From Epichloe hybrida (taxonomy: Eukaryota > Ascomycota > Sordariomycetes > Hypocreales > Clavicipitaceae): a stretch of DNA of 64,000 nt. A model generated the notes under the pieces. The model searched no databases and had not been told where the DNA came from. It saw only the letters and a program-made list of their open reading frames with translations. Position 1 is the stretch's first letter, and the number at the start of each line of letters is the position of its first letter. The position numbers and the translations under genes were made by a program. Of the stretch, positions 47,685 through 57,686 are shown piece after piece. The stretch covers positions 7,068,001 through 7,132,000 of the forward strand of contig JAFEKR010000001.1 of assembly GCA_019022495.1 (NCBI GenBank), given 5' to 3'.

Positions 47685-48107
47685 AGCTCATAGTGCGCGA
47701 CACCGTTGACGTGAGGAGCGAAAGCGTAGGGCGCGCAGCGAGGGCGATGGATGCTGTAGCCGATCCAGGCGAGAGTAGACGAGACTTGGGATGCTGTAAA
47801 GCTGTGAAGCTGTGAAGCTGTGAAGCTGTTGCAACGGTCAGTTGGCCTTTGTCGGTGAGAATTCAATGGCTAGTTAGTAGTGGGACAAATTTGTGGTGTT
47901 GTCATTCGTATTTACTTTTCGGCCCCGTAATCAACCCAAGGCAACACCCAGCTGGTTGCTGGGTTACCAGCAGCAACGCACGCGAGTGGGTGGTGCCAGT
48001 CGAGCTGCCCCACCATCCGTCATCCCACGTCCTTTTCGGGGTCCACCACCGCGCGTCCGGGCTGTCGTGGTTGTCGTCAAGTCACGTCACAAGAACAAGC
48101 CGTGGCC
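47685..48107. promoter_or_regulatory. Divergent promoter region between shugoshin and DAD2
   Basis: 423 bp between two opposite start codons. Contains four tandem copies of the 9-bp unit AAGCTGTGA (about 47798-47828), with a related TGTTG after them. Such a short shared interval suggests co-regulation of two mitotic genes, but no known cell-cycle box is claimed. Confidence 0.55.
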
Positions 48108-48697
48108 ATGTCCTACGCAACGAGATCTCTGTCTTCGCAGCAGATGCGAGCTACTAGCTCTGCAGCTTCCTCATCACACTCACCAGCGCTCGTTTCTCGG
48201 ATAGAAGAGAAGAAAGCCGAGTTGCAGAACTTGAAGGAGCTGCGCGACCTCAGCGCAGCAGTCGCGAACCAAATGGAAGCCTTGGAACAAAAATTGACGA
48301 CACTTTCTGATGGAACTGAGGGTATGTCGTTCGGTCACAAGTGTTTCTTGATTGATTGACCTCATCATGGCTGACCTGCTCTACAGCCATTGCGGCCGTC
48401 ATGAGCAACTGGCATAATGTGCTACGGGCTATCAATATGGCGTCTAGTATGTTGAATCCGAACATGGGCAATTCAAATTTCGTCCTGAGCGTTCTCCTTA
48501 CACATGATTTTCTTCTTTCCGCAGCAAAACTCGCGAAACAGCCAGACGATGCGACTATGAAAGATGCACCTGAATCGAACGAGACTTTACCCCAGACCTT
48601 GGTTCGAATACCGACGGAGCATGCCCCTACCTTACAAGCTCAAGCCGAAGCGGTTGAGGCGGCCGCCGCTGAAGACGACTCTACAATGGACACATGA
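48108..48697 (+). CDS. DAD2: DASH/Dam1 complex subunit Dad2
   Basis: Three exons: 48108-48321, 48387-48446 and 48525-48697 (447 nt, 148 aa). Introns GTATGTCG...CTACAG (65 bp) and GTATGTTG...CCGCAG (78 bp). After a Ser-rich start (MSYATRSLSSQQ) the protein has the Dad2 signature RIEEKKAELQNLKELRDLSA then ANQMEALEQKLTTLSDGTE. Across the first junction it continues AIAAVMSNWHNVLRAINMAS, and after the second intron it has LPQTLVRIP. Dad2 belongs to the outer-kinetochore DASH (Dam1) complex, which forms oligomers or rings on microtubules and couples chromosomes to spindle ends. Helical coiled coil, no membrane segment. An acidic Ala/Glu-rich C-terminal tail extends beyond the core. Start chosen as the ATG giving the conserved frame; it lies after a short leader with no in-frame alternative of family character. 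Confidence 0.93.
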
Positions 48698-49797
48698 GCA
48701 ACGAAAGCGATATAATTAATAAGCTCGATCGGTCCGTTGCCCGCATACTACGGCAGCTGAAGCCGATTAGCGGAGGAACGATTCACGAGTGCGAAGGTCT
48801 TGAAGGCATCACTATCACTACCTCGTCACAATGTTGCCTCGTTAGCTCGCAAATCACGGCAGCTCGGTCTTTCAAATCCGATTCACAGCTCACATTGAAT
48901 GCTGCGATAGGGTGGCCTTGAAGTATACGAGCGCGAGAGACCACAGATTAACGCTCTATCGTTGGATATCAAGGCCACCATTCGTGGGAGTGGAGGGAAG
49001 TACGCCAATTCGTAGTCTTGCACGGAGCTACTCGACGACTACGATATGAAGTATGTGTACGGTGTATGTACAACCACAAAGTCGTGGTTGATAGTGTGAA
49101 GAGTTTACAGGTCGGAGATGGACCCAACGACAACTGCCAAAGATGAACAGGCTGCTTGCTTGTCTGACCACGCATGCATCGGTGAAGAATACTAGCGGAT
49201 CCTCTCCACACGTGCCTAAGCTGAAGAAGTTTATTTCGTTTCAACTGTGATCTGTGATCCGTGATCCGTGATCCGTGATCCGTAGGCAAACGCGCCTCCC
49301 TGCTCCGTATCAAGAGCAAGCAGGAGAGCGGCAGGAGAGCGGCAGCAACTCGGGCAGGAGGCAACTGGAGGGGAGAGCAGGAAGGTGCACACGGAGCTGG
49401 CTGCGCTTGCCGTGACGCGCCCCCGTCGTCAATGTCGACAACATGGCCCTTCTCATCCAAACAAACACGCACTGCTGCTTGCCAACACACACTTGTCCTT
49501 CTCCATCCCGACAAGCTCATCGCTATACCATGGTAGCATTTCAAGCCTATCTCATCATTGCTCAAGCACACTTTTTTCATTCGTCCCCAGCTCATGAACT
49601 AACAAAGCGCCCTGTTTGGCCCCCAGCAATCCAATCCAATCCCCTTGTCCACCGAGGATGCTCCGCGGGTGCTCCGCGAGATTACACATCGCTCCCGATA
49701 CCTTTGGGTTGTTGTTGTATTCACTGCGCTTTTTCTTTGCCCCTGACGGCTGAATTACCCTGGTAATAGTCCAGGGTGTTTGTTGGCTTTCCAAAAG
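48698..49797. other. Intergenic region
   Basis: No convincing gene. Holds the 3' region of DAD2, a short GTGATCCG repeat (49249-49287) and the upstream region of the coiled-coil gene. A 75-codon frame starts at 48694 overlapping the DAD2 stop as ATGA, but has no family character. Confidence 0.5.
49249..49287. repeat. 8-bp tandem repeat GTGATCCG
   Basis: Five copies, the first reading GTGATCTG. A small array in an intergenic region. Confidence 0.85.
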
Positions 49798-51952
49798 ATG
49801 GCACGGGCCATGGCTCGCAAGTCACCGCAGCCCACTCGCCAGGGCTTCGCCATTTTTGACGATTGCAGCCCTTCGTCCAGAGACAAACACTTCACTTCGG
49901 CGGCTGAATCCAAGACGGTGGTGCTTGGGGAGATTTCAAAAGGTCAGAGCCAGAGCCGTGCTACGTGCGTAGATATCGCTGCATCTCCTCCACCTACAAA
50001 GTCCCCACGAAGAGAGAGTGCAGGTCTCGACGCCAGGCCGACCAACAACAAGTGTAAAGCTATCAGGCTTACACCACGCGCTCAACGCCCACAGGCTCAC
50101 GCTGAGACATTCGAGCCGCTGGTGGCCGTTCCCGAAGAATCGAACAGTCTTGTGGAAACCGAAGCCGAAAATCCTGCAAAGGCAGGTGGGAATCACGGTA
50201 AGTCAGTCATTGTTTCGCTTGTCCGTTGTCTTAGTGTCTGATTCGCCCTTGGCAGCCATCCCATCGCAGCCCGATCAAGAGGAGCAGATGGTTCTGACTG
50301 CGGAGCTCAAGGCCTCGCTCGAGGAGCAAGTTGAGAAACACCTTGCAGGTCAGTTTGAATGGATCATGACGTATCCTACAGGAGCGGGCTCTCACGCGGC
50401 TGGAAATTGCGTTGATGAGGCCGATCAAGGACGCCCATCACCGATCACGGTCTACGGCTGCAACATGCTTCCAGTTGGGCGACGACCACGGGTCTCTCAA
50501 ACATCAGAAGAACCCTCAACTGACAAATTCGCCCTCTTAGCCACTGCACTGACCAAGGACGCGTCTTGTTACCCTTCAATGACAAACACCAAAGGCATAG
50601 ATAGTCCTGATTTGGGTCACTTGTGCCAACTGCCTCCACCACCTTATCCAGGAACGCCTCCAAAGGTCCCCGAAGTGAAAATTTTGGTTGAGCAAGCAGT
50701 CTCGCCGTCTCTCACGGTGACGAGCGAAAGGAGTAATAGCGTAGTAGGCGGCTCATCAAGGGCCGAATTTTTCTCGATCCCTCGCATTGAAGATTCCCTT
50801 GAAGAGCTGGACAGACTCGAGGAAGAGCTGGAAGCAGTCCATCAAGTTACTCGCACTCGTCAATATGCTTCACGGCATGAGGAACCTGGACACGCTAGTC
50901 CTGGCAGTTCCCGCACGAAACCACCAACACCAAAAGCACCCAAGCGGGCATCGATTGCTGGCTACTCGGCGACGGTTCGAGTCAAGCCGTCTCAGCAGAA
51001 GCCGCCATCGTTGAGAAGATCTGCTTCTTTGTCATTTCGAGACAAGAGGGTGTCACAGCAAGGACCCTTGTTGGCAGAAGGTTCAAGGGTAGAGACAAGT
51101 ATTTCCCAAAATCATTCAGCAGCCAATCGTCTTGACACCCCTAAGCAGCCTGTCAAATCCGCCAAACCCCCAACGGTGCCGAAATTTGAACTGCCGGGCG
51201 AAGCAGTTGCCCGTCGTCTGAAAGAGCAGCGTGAGGCTCGACTAGCTCAGCAAGCGGAAGCACAGAAAGCTCAAGCACCACCGGCCCCCAAACCACGAGC
51301 CAACAAAACATTGGCCAGGCCTACATTTGAACTGCCAGGGGAAGCCATTTCTCGCCGGAAGAGGGAGGAGCGGGAAGCCAAGCTTCGAGCAGAGGAAGAA
51401 GAGGCCAGAAAGAGACGAGAGTTCAAGGCTCGACCTGTCCGCCAGAGTATAGGGGCGCAGGCAGTTCCTCGAGAGACGTTGACCAGTCGAGTTCGACAAA
51501 GCAAGCCATTGCTTGAAGCAAACGGGGACCCAGGGGTTCAGCGAACACGACTGTCAGTGGTTGTTGTCGGAGACGATACCCGCGTTCCATCGATGAACAA
51601 CTCGCCCCAAACTCGAGGTCGCAACCCGGGACTTCCCTCAACGGAGGCGAGTCGAGCGACATCAGCATCTACAGGCAGTGGAGGTGGTAAACGAAACTCG
51701 GTATCATTGGAGGAACTGACGGTACAGCGGCAACGAGGCCGAGAAATTCTTAGCAGAGACAACAGCTATACACAAGAGAAGAAGAAAGGCAAACAGGAGA
51801 GAGAAGTAACGGCGAAAATGGCACGAGAAGAAGCTGCCGAGCGCTCTAGAATGGCGAGTCGCGAATGGGCCGAGAAAAAGCGTCGGAAGGAACTGGCGGC
51901 GAGACCAGCAAAAGAAAACCAACAAGGTCAGAAGAGCCGGGTCCAGACATAG
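49798..51952 (+). CDS. Coiled-coil protein with TPX2-like motifs
   Basis: Two exons, 49798-50197 and 50256-51952 (2097 nt, 698 aa), with a 58-bp intron GTAAGTCA...TTGGCAG. The protein is largely disordered and basic. An acidic coiled-coil stretch lies at about residues 310-335 (EDSLEELDRLEEELEAVHQ). At about residues 442-454 and 489-501 are two near-identical blocks, KFELPGEAVARR and TFELPGEAISRR, each followed by a Lys/Arg/Glu-rich helix. The second helix ends in EFKARPVR (about 522), resembling the F-K-A-R-P signature of TPX2-family microtubule-binding repeats. A Lys/Glu-rich C-terminus follows. A microtubule or spindle role is therefore an inference from short motifs; the family assignment is not secure. 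Placement beside shugoshin and DAD2 is consistent with it. The start ATG begins MARAMARKSPQPTRQGF. Confidence 0.72.
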
Positions 51953-53663
51953 ACTCTGCCTTTTCCGAGCGAAAAAGCTCGGCTGTCATGCACATCCATT
52001 TTCATCTCTTATAAGTTTCCTTGTACATCATTCAGGCTTGTATTTGAAGGCTGTTAGTGGCGTTTATTGCAGGGACAGTTTGGACGCGAAATCATTGATA
52101 TTGTATTTTTTTTTCTTGTTTATGGCTTTTACTAGCTCATGCTGAACGGCTCGCTGGGTCTCCAGCAATTATCGATGTTTGGTTGTGTACCTTGATTATA
52201 AACTGTGTATAACTCATTCGGGTGCACGTTTTGTGTGATGCTTGTTTCCGAGTCCTGGAGGCACAGCTTTCAAAGGGCTTCAATACACACTGTGATTGCT
52301 CGAAAAGGTGTTGGCTCTCAATACTGAGCCTGGATTGCATTGAATGCTGCCAGGCAGGAAGGCATTTTACGACTGAACATGGTCCGGGCAGCGAGGGACC
52401 ATCTTCCAGATGACGCAGGTGACGGAACAGCCTCCCTCTCGTCTTACCAGACAAGTCGTCACTGTACATGCCACGGCGGGGCCTTCAACTGCAGTTGTTG
52501 GTTTTCGGGGAGGGGAATGATGAGATGGCGAGGGCGTGCCTGTGAAGACGAGGGTGGTGAGTGATGTGGAGGGGAGGGCTCGTGATTCCTGGTGGGATGG
52601 TATGCGGTTGAGTGAGATGTGGTGGTGGTGGTGGTGAAGGGGATATTAAGAGAGGAATGAGCGGTGCACGACGGCGACGACAGATGACTTTTCTTGACTA
52701 AACTGTTGCTTCGACGTTCTCCTCATGCCGGACGTCGCATCGTTGGTCCAGAGCGCAGTATTCATGGATGACACCAGTACGTTGTATTGAACTATTATCA
52801 ATTGATGCTACCATGTATACACTGACCGTTGGTCAGACGTCGCGTCGTCGGTTCAGACCGCAGTATTCATGGATGACACCAGTACGCCCTATTGAACTAT
52901 TATCAATTGATGCTACCATATATACACTGACCGTTGGCATCCCCAGCGATACAACCTAATCTCCAGACGTTGTTGTTATTCTATCAACAATGACCCCCCC
53001 TCATTCCTGCGCCGTTGACTTGAGTGACAGGCATCCTCCACATTAAGCACCTTCCATCCTCGAATCAACTCAGCATCCGCTTCTCTTCCAGAGTTCAAAA
53101 GGGGGGAAATAGCTGGAATAATGTCCCAATGTACCAATGTAAAAGCAATAGAAATTCCTAGCACGAATAGTGAATAGCGATGCTTTACAAGGCGGGCAAA
53201 CATGAAAAAACCGAGCCGCTATCACATGTATACTATACACGATGAGAGTTGTGCAGCCACGACAACATGTCTTGTCTCACTCGAGGCCAGCGTCATGTGT
53301 CAGAATTCAACGTCTGCAAGAACCAGGTCATGTGGCCCACAACGTCCTGCGGTGTGTAGAGAAACAAGAGTATATTGCAGTGCGAGAATTCTGCTGAACA
53401 CGAAATGAAATGAAAATTTTCCATGGAGTACAATGAACGAGAGCCAGGTGTGGTGGTGACCTTTTTTTTTTTTTTTAAACAAAAGAATTAAAAAAAAAAT
53501 GTAGCCGAGTCGATATCTGAAAGCTTGACATTCGATGTTTGTTGGAGCTTGAGATGTGGTCCCTTTTTTGTTTTCGTATGTGGTTCGAGCCTGATTGCGA
53601 CAATTGTGTGTGCTTCGAGTTCTAAGGTTTGGGTATCTTTATGGACAGAAAAATGAGAAAGTG
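51953..53663. other. Intergenic region between convergent genes
   Basis: No supported gene. Contains 3' regions of the two converging genes, a GTG trinucleotide run near 52620-52635, the 105-bp tandem duplication (52729-52937) and A/T homopolymers near 53460-53500. Confidence 0.55.
52729..52937. repeat. 105-bp tandem duplication
   Basis: Two units about 105 bp apart; the anchor GCAGTATTCATGGATGACAC is at 52755 and 52860. Units differ mostly by transitions (for example GTTGTATT against GCCCTATT, CCATGTAT against CCATATAT). Not heavily mutated, so it escaped RIP or is too short for it. Confidence 0.9.
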
Positions 53664-55010
53664 TTAAAAGTTCTGGGCAATACCAGCGCTCTGTTGAGGA
53701 TAGTGTGACGGGTTCTCGATGCGGGTGTTGCGTCGGGCAGGGTTATCCCGAATAACAGCCTGTCCGCCCAATTCTTGAGCCCGTTGGTCGCCGGCATAGG
53801 GAGTCTGTCCGTATTGTTCGTAGTAGGCACCGCCATTGGGATACATTCCGCCATCCGAGCCTTCTGATCGGCCTGTGGCGCTATACGAGGACGAAGCATT
53901 CGAAGGTCCGCGGTGAACATCTCCATTCCGGTTATTGGCTGCCGAAGGACCCATGGCACCAAGGATCTCGCCATCGGGCGATGAAGAGCTGTCCATGTTG
54001 GAGTCCGTCTTGGAATCGGAGAGATTACCGCGAGTATGGCCGCCGCCATCGGACAACGCGGCTGCTGTCATGCCGCCCGACATCGTGGTAGACGTCTTAC
54101 GACCCATGGAACCTCCAACTGTCGTAGAGCCCCATCCGCGATAGCCCGATTCTCCGTCTCTCATTTCGTATGAATCGGGGCCGAGTCCAACAGCCGGGAC
54201 AGTAGGGTCGGCATTGGGGTTGTAGGCATAGTCCTCGACTTCCTTGCGCCGTTCCTCCTCGGATTCCTGGCGAGCCTTTCTCTTCCTCCACCACCACAAA
54301 CCCAGAAGCGCCAGCAAAGCAATGGCAGCTATAGGACACACCACGCCGATGGCGACCTTGGCGGGTTGGCTCACACCACTTCCATTGCCATCGCCTCCAG
54401 GGTTGATTGGGGCCGGTACTGCTGAGCTGGATGTCTTGGCGGACGTGGTGGGAGCCGCGGGCCCGGAGGTCGTGATGGACGTGACAACTTCGATGGTGGT
54501 GACAGGTTTGCCGGGAGTGACAGTTACGACTGGCTTGGAAGCAGTCGGCTGCACCGACGCAGAGGCAGCGGGAGGAGGAGGAGCAGTGCTGGACACAAAT
54601 GTAGTCGGCGGTATTGCCTCTGAAGAAGTTGATGTTGAGCTCGGGGGCGGAGGCGGCGCCGAAGACGAGGAAGTAGTCGGGGGAGGAGGCGGTGGGCTGG
54701 TTGACGGTGTTGTTGTTTGTGGTTGTTGTTGTGGCGGCGGCGACGACGACGACGATGATGATGATGATGATGATGGCGGTGATGGCGGCTGCTGCGGCTG
54801 CTGCTGCTGAGGAGTAGACGTGGAATTGCCACTGGGAATTGAAGAGCTTCCGGCGAGATTTCCGGGACTACGGCTGGAGGCGTCTGACATGTTGGCGGCA
54901 CGAGAGTTCAACTCTTGTTGAATTTGTCTGTTCATCGATCGAATGTCAGCAAAGCCGTTCGCGCGGACATGCCAACGCCGCAGGGTGCGAAATGCGTCGG
55001 CAACTTGCAT
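53664..55010 (-). CDS. Ser/Thr/Pro-rich single-pass membrane protein
   Basis: Single exon, 448 codons from an ATG at 55010; a second in-frame ATG at codon 41 (MSDASSRSPG) may be the real start, because codons 1-40 have no signal-peptide character. Residues 45-210 are a Ser/Thr/Pro/Gln-rich region with poly-Ser and poly-Pro runs, encoded by trinucleotide repeats near 54740-54780, likely O-glycosylated and outside the cell. One membrane helix lies at about 218-241 (VAIGVVCPIAAIALLALLGL), followed by WWWRKRK and an acidic-basic juxtamembrane stretch. The cytoplasmic tail (242-448) is Gly/Ser/Asn-rich. This layout resembles fungal cell-wall stress sensors of the Mid2/Wsc type, without a recognisable WSC Cys domain. 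Function is inferred from architecture only. Confidence 0.72.
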   Translation of the reverse strand: MQVADAFRTLRRWHVRANGFADIRSMNRQIQQELNSRAANMSDASSRSPGNLAGSSSIPSGNSTSTPQQQQPQQPPSPPSSSSSSSSSSSPPPQQQPQTTTPSTSPPPPPPTTSSSSAPPPPPSSTSTSSEAIPPTTFVSSTAPPPPAASASVQPTASKPVVTVTPGKPVTTIEVVTSITTSGPAAPTTSAKTSSSAVPAPINPGGDGNGSGVSQPAKVAIGVVCPIAAIALLALLGLWWWRKRKARQESEEERRKEVEDYAYNPNADPTVPAVGLGPDSYEMRDGESGYRGWGSTTVGGSMGRKTSTTMSGGMTAAALSDGGGHTRGNLSDSKTDSNMDSSSSPDGEILGAMGPSAANNRNGDVHRGPSNASSSYSATGRSEGSDGGMYPNGGAYYEQYGQTPYAGDQRAQELGGQAVIRDNPARRNTRIENPSHYPQQSAGIAQNF

Positions 55011-57686
55011 TGAAGCCGTGCACGGTGTTTTGCAGCAAGATTGATAAGTGAGGAGCGACGCAGAGCAGCAAATTGGCTAGACACCGTCAAGAAGATATGC
55101 GAGAGGCGAGTCAGGCAATTGGGCAACGACGTGCGTGGTGCTCCGGTCCAGGTCCAGCAACAAAGAAAGAATTACAAAAAAAAAAAAGGATACGGCGTAG
55201 CACCACGGAAGCGCGGAGATGTAAACTGACCTGTCAAAGTGATGATACTGAGAGGTACCGAGTGGCACGGCGGTGGTACGCCAATAATGGGCTTGCAGTC
55301 GAACGATTGCCAGGCGAATGAAGAGGATGCCAGCGCCCACAAGGCTCAAGGCTCAAGGCTCCAAGTCGAGCGGATTTGAAGTCGAGAAAACGGTCGCCAG
55401 TGCGGTCTCGTCAACGGGAGCGACGGAGGACGGAGGACGGGGTTTTGGGAGGAGAAAAAAAGGACAAAGCGAGTCGCAGAGCAACCGAGCAACCGAGCAA
55501 CAAGAATTAGAGTGGGTCTGGGCCCAGAGAAGTTCTGGCCCGAGCTTTTTCGCCGTCGATGAGTGGCTGAGCCCGGGGCACGAACAGGACTTGGGGGGCC
55601 TCTGACGGACCAGCGGACAGGTTCTGCCAGCTGCAACACCTGCAACACCTGCAACACCTGCAACACCTCCAACACCTCCAACACCTGCAACACCTCCAAC
55701 ACCTCCAACACCTCCAACACCTGCAGGCCCGAGATAAACGGCATGAGACGCACCAGCGCGTGAGAAAAAGGCACTTGGCGTGTCATCCCAATGTCTCTGC
55801 CTGCCTGCCTGCCTGCCTTCCTTCCTTCCACTTTCCACCTTCCACGTCTCTTCTCGTCGCACACGTCCAGACGGGGTTCTCGCCTGCGCACCGCAATTGG
55901 CTGCTGCAAGCCGAGACAAATCTCACCAGCAGAAACACCCCCGAATGTCCCTCTCACGAATGCGACACGAATGGCATGCCACACGAATGGCAACACGAAT
56001 GCAAATGCAATGATTGATGATGTGAGCCTCCGCTGGTCCAAATTTAGCACAGCACAGCCAATCGACGGGCGGCCCGACATGGCTCGGTCGGGTCAACTGG
56101 CGGATCAAACAGAGAGACGGAGTGGGGACGACACTGAATTGGTCCGAGCGCTGGAGCGCAATGTCTGACGACGCGCAGAACCATTGATTGATCCCATCCT
56201 CACCATGAACAAAACGGGTTCATTGACCAAGCATTCTGCACCTCAAATTGCGTCACTCCGCGCAGCACGACGACAGGACTTATTGAGTGCCAATTTTCCA
56301 TGATTCCGTCCCGCCAGACGTCAGTTGTCGTTACAAAGAGGTACATCGCATGTCTCACATCTATCCGAATAGCTAGCTGCTCATGTACATACATACATAG
56401 CTTGATGACAATAGCTCGAGGCCTCCCGGTTGCCCCACACCGTTGTAGGGCCAAGACACCTATGTAATCGTAGCCTCTACGAAGGCGAAGGCGATGGAGT
56501 ATGTATGCATTGGCAAAGATGAAGTGATATTCTTTCCTTACTATTATTATGGACTACGGACTACTCCGTAGCTTTCTTCCGCATTTTGCCTATTCTGCCC
56601 TGGCCCGACGCGCGAACGTCTGCGCGACGCCATCCACACGCGCCCAGCCACCGGACACTAACTCGACATTGACCGCAAATATTTTGCGCCCTCAGTTTGT
56701 ACTTCCCGGTTTTTCTCCATCTGTACGGATTGCATTTCATATTCCTGTTTTCCTAGTCCGTAGTCTTCTTCTTTTTTTTGGGAAAAAAATATATATTTGG
56801 CACGGCCTTGACCCCCTGTCCGTACAGGCAAGTTCGGCACGTAGCGAAATTACGAAATTACAATGCGAAGGCCTCTGTCCAGCCCACGCAGAATCTACGA
56901 TCCGCTTCATTTGCATCCAAGCCGTGAAATTAAGTACTATCGGCACAAAGAAAAAGAATGAGAAAAAAAAAAGGTACTCCGTGCCATGTGCTTCCTTACA
57001 GTAGAGATGCAGTGCAGCACCACAAAGCAACTATCTATCCATCCAATACCTGGACAAATCGTCTCAACAAAAACAACAAGCAAAATCAACAACTTGATCC
57101 ATCACTCACCGGTACTCACATCACTTTTCCTTACTACTCGCCCATACAGTCGCCCCAAGGTTATCATTGTCATACGGAGTACACACAAGTTCATTACTGT
57201 CAACGGGGCATCCATGCAGAACTGACATGGTCTACACCCAGTGTCCGATGGACTTATGTACATGTATCCGCCCAACCGTGATTGAAGAAAAAAACAACTT
57301 GTTTGTTTCGGTATCAGGCTTTTTTGCCTTGAACCGCTGCTACGATCCGGTCCTTCTATATACAAAGCTCCACGGGAAAACCCATTGTGGTAGAAACGAG
57401 TTTCCAATGTGAAAGAGGAAGAATAATAATATTGAATGGCCAAATGAACAGATCCCATCATAACCCTGAAATGCGCCACGACAATGAATTAGCCAAATGC
57501 TGCGGGTGATGATGCCCAATGCCCTTTTGGGTGATATATGCCGACGATATATTTCCGAGGGGAGAGCTCAGTATTTGCCAAGTTTAAAGAAAAAGAGAGC
57601 CTGGAGTGATTCTCTGTGAAGAAGGCGAAGTCTCCGTCTCTGACGCTGCTGAAACAAACATCAAAGGTGGACTGATTGTCGAGATT
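55011..57686. other. Intergenic region with simple repeats
   Basis: About 2.7 kb with no supported gene; several long minus-strand frames at 55346-56080 arise from the 9-bp repeat and are not protein-like outside it. Contains CCTGCCTGCCTGCC-type repeats near 55797-55815, the palindrome CTACGGACTACTCCGTAG near 56553-56570, and related TACTCCGTA/TACGGAGTA motifs near 56973 and 57173. Confidence 0.5.
55631..55725. repeat. 9-bp repeat CAACACCTG/CAACACCTC
   Basis: About ten nonamers alternating in the last base. Because 9 is a multiple of 3, all frames across it stay open, which explains artificial open frames on both strands. Confidence 0.93.

Noticed and set aside
48694..48921. 75-codon plus frame overlapping the DAD2 stop as ATGA
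   Set aside because: Stop-start coupling is not a usual eukaryotic arrangement and the peptide has no recognisable features.
50348..50380. GTCAGT...CTACAG as a second intron in the coiled-coil gene
   Set aside because: Only 33 bp, below the usual minimum for fungal introns, and in frame; kept as coding.
54244..54810. 188-codon plus frame with Gly/Asp runs
   Set aside because: Complement of the Pro/Ser-rich membrane protein; the minus frame has a coherent membrane-protein architecture.
55346..56080. Minus-strand frame of 244 codons with LEVLEV/LQVLQV repeats
   Set aside because: The open frame is produced by the 9-bp CAACACCT repeat, which keeps all frames open; the rest has no protein character.
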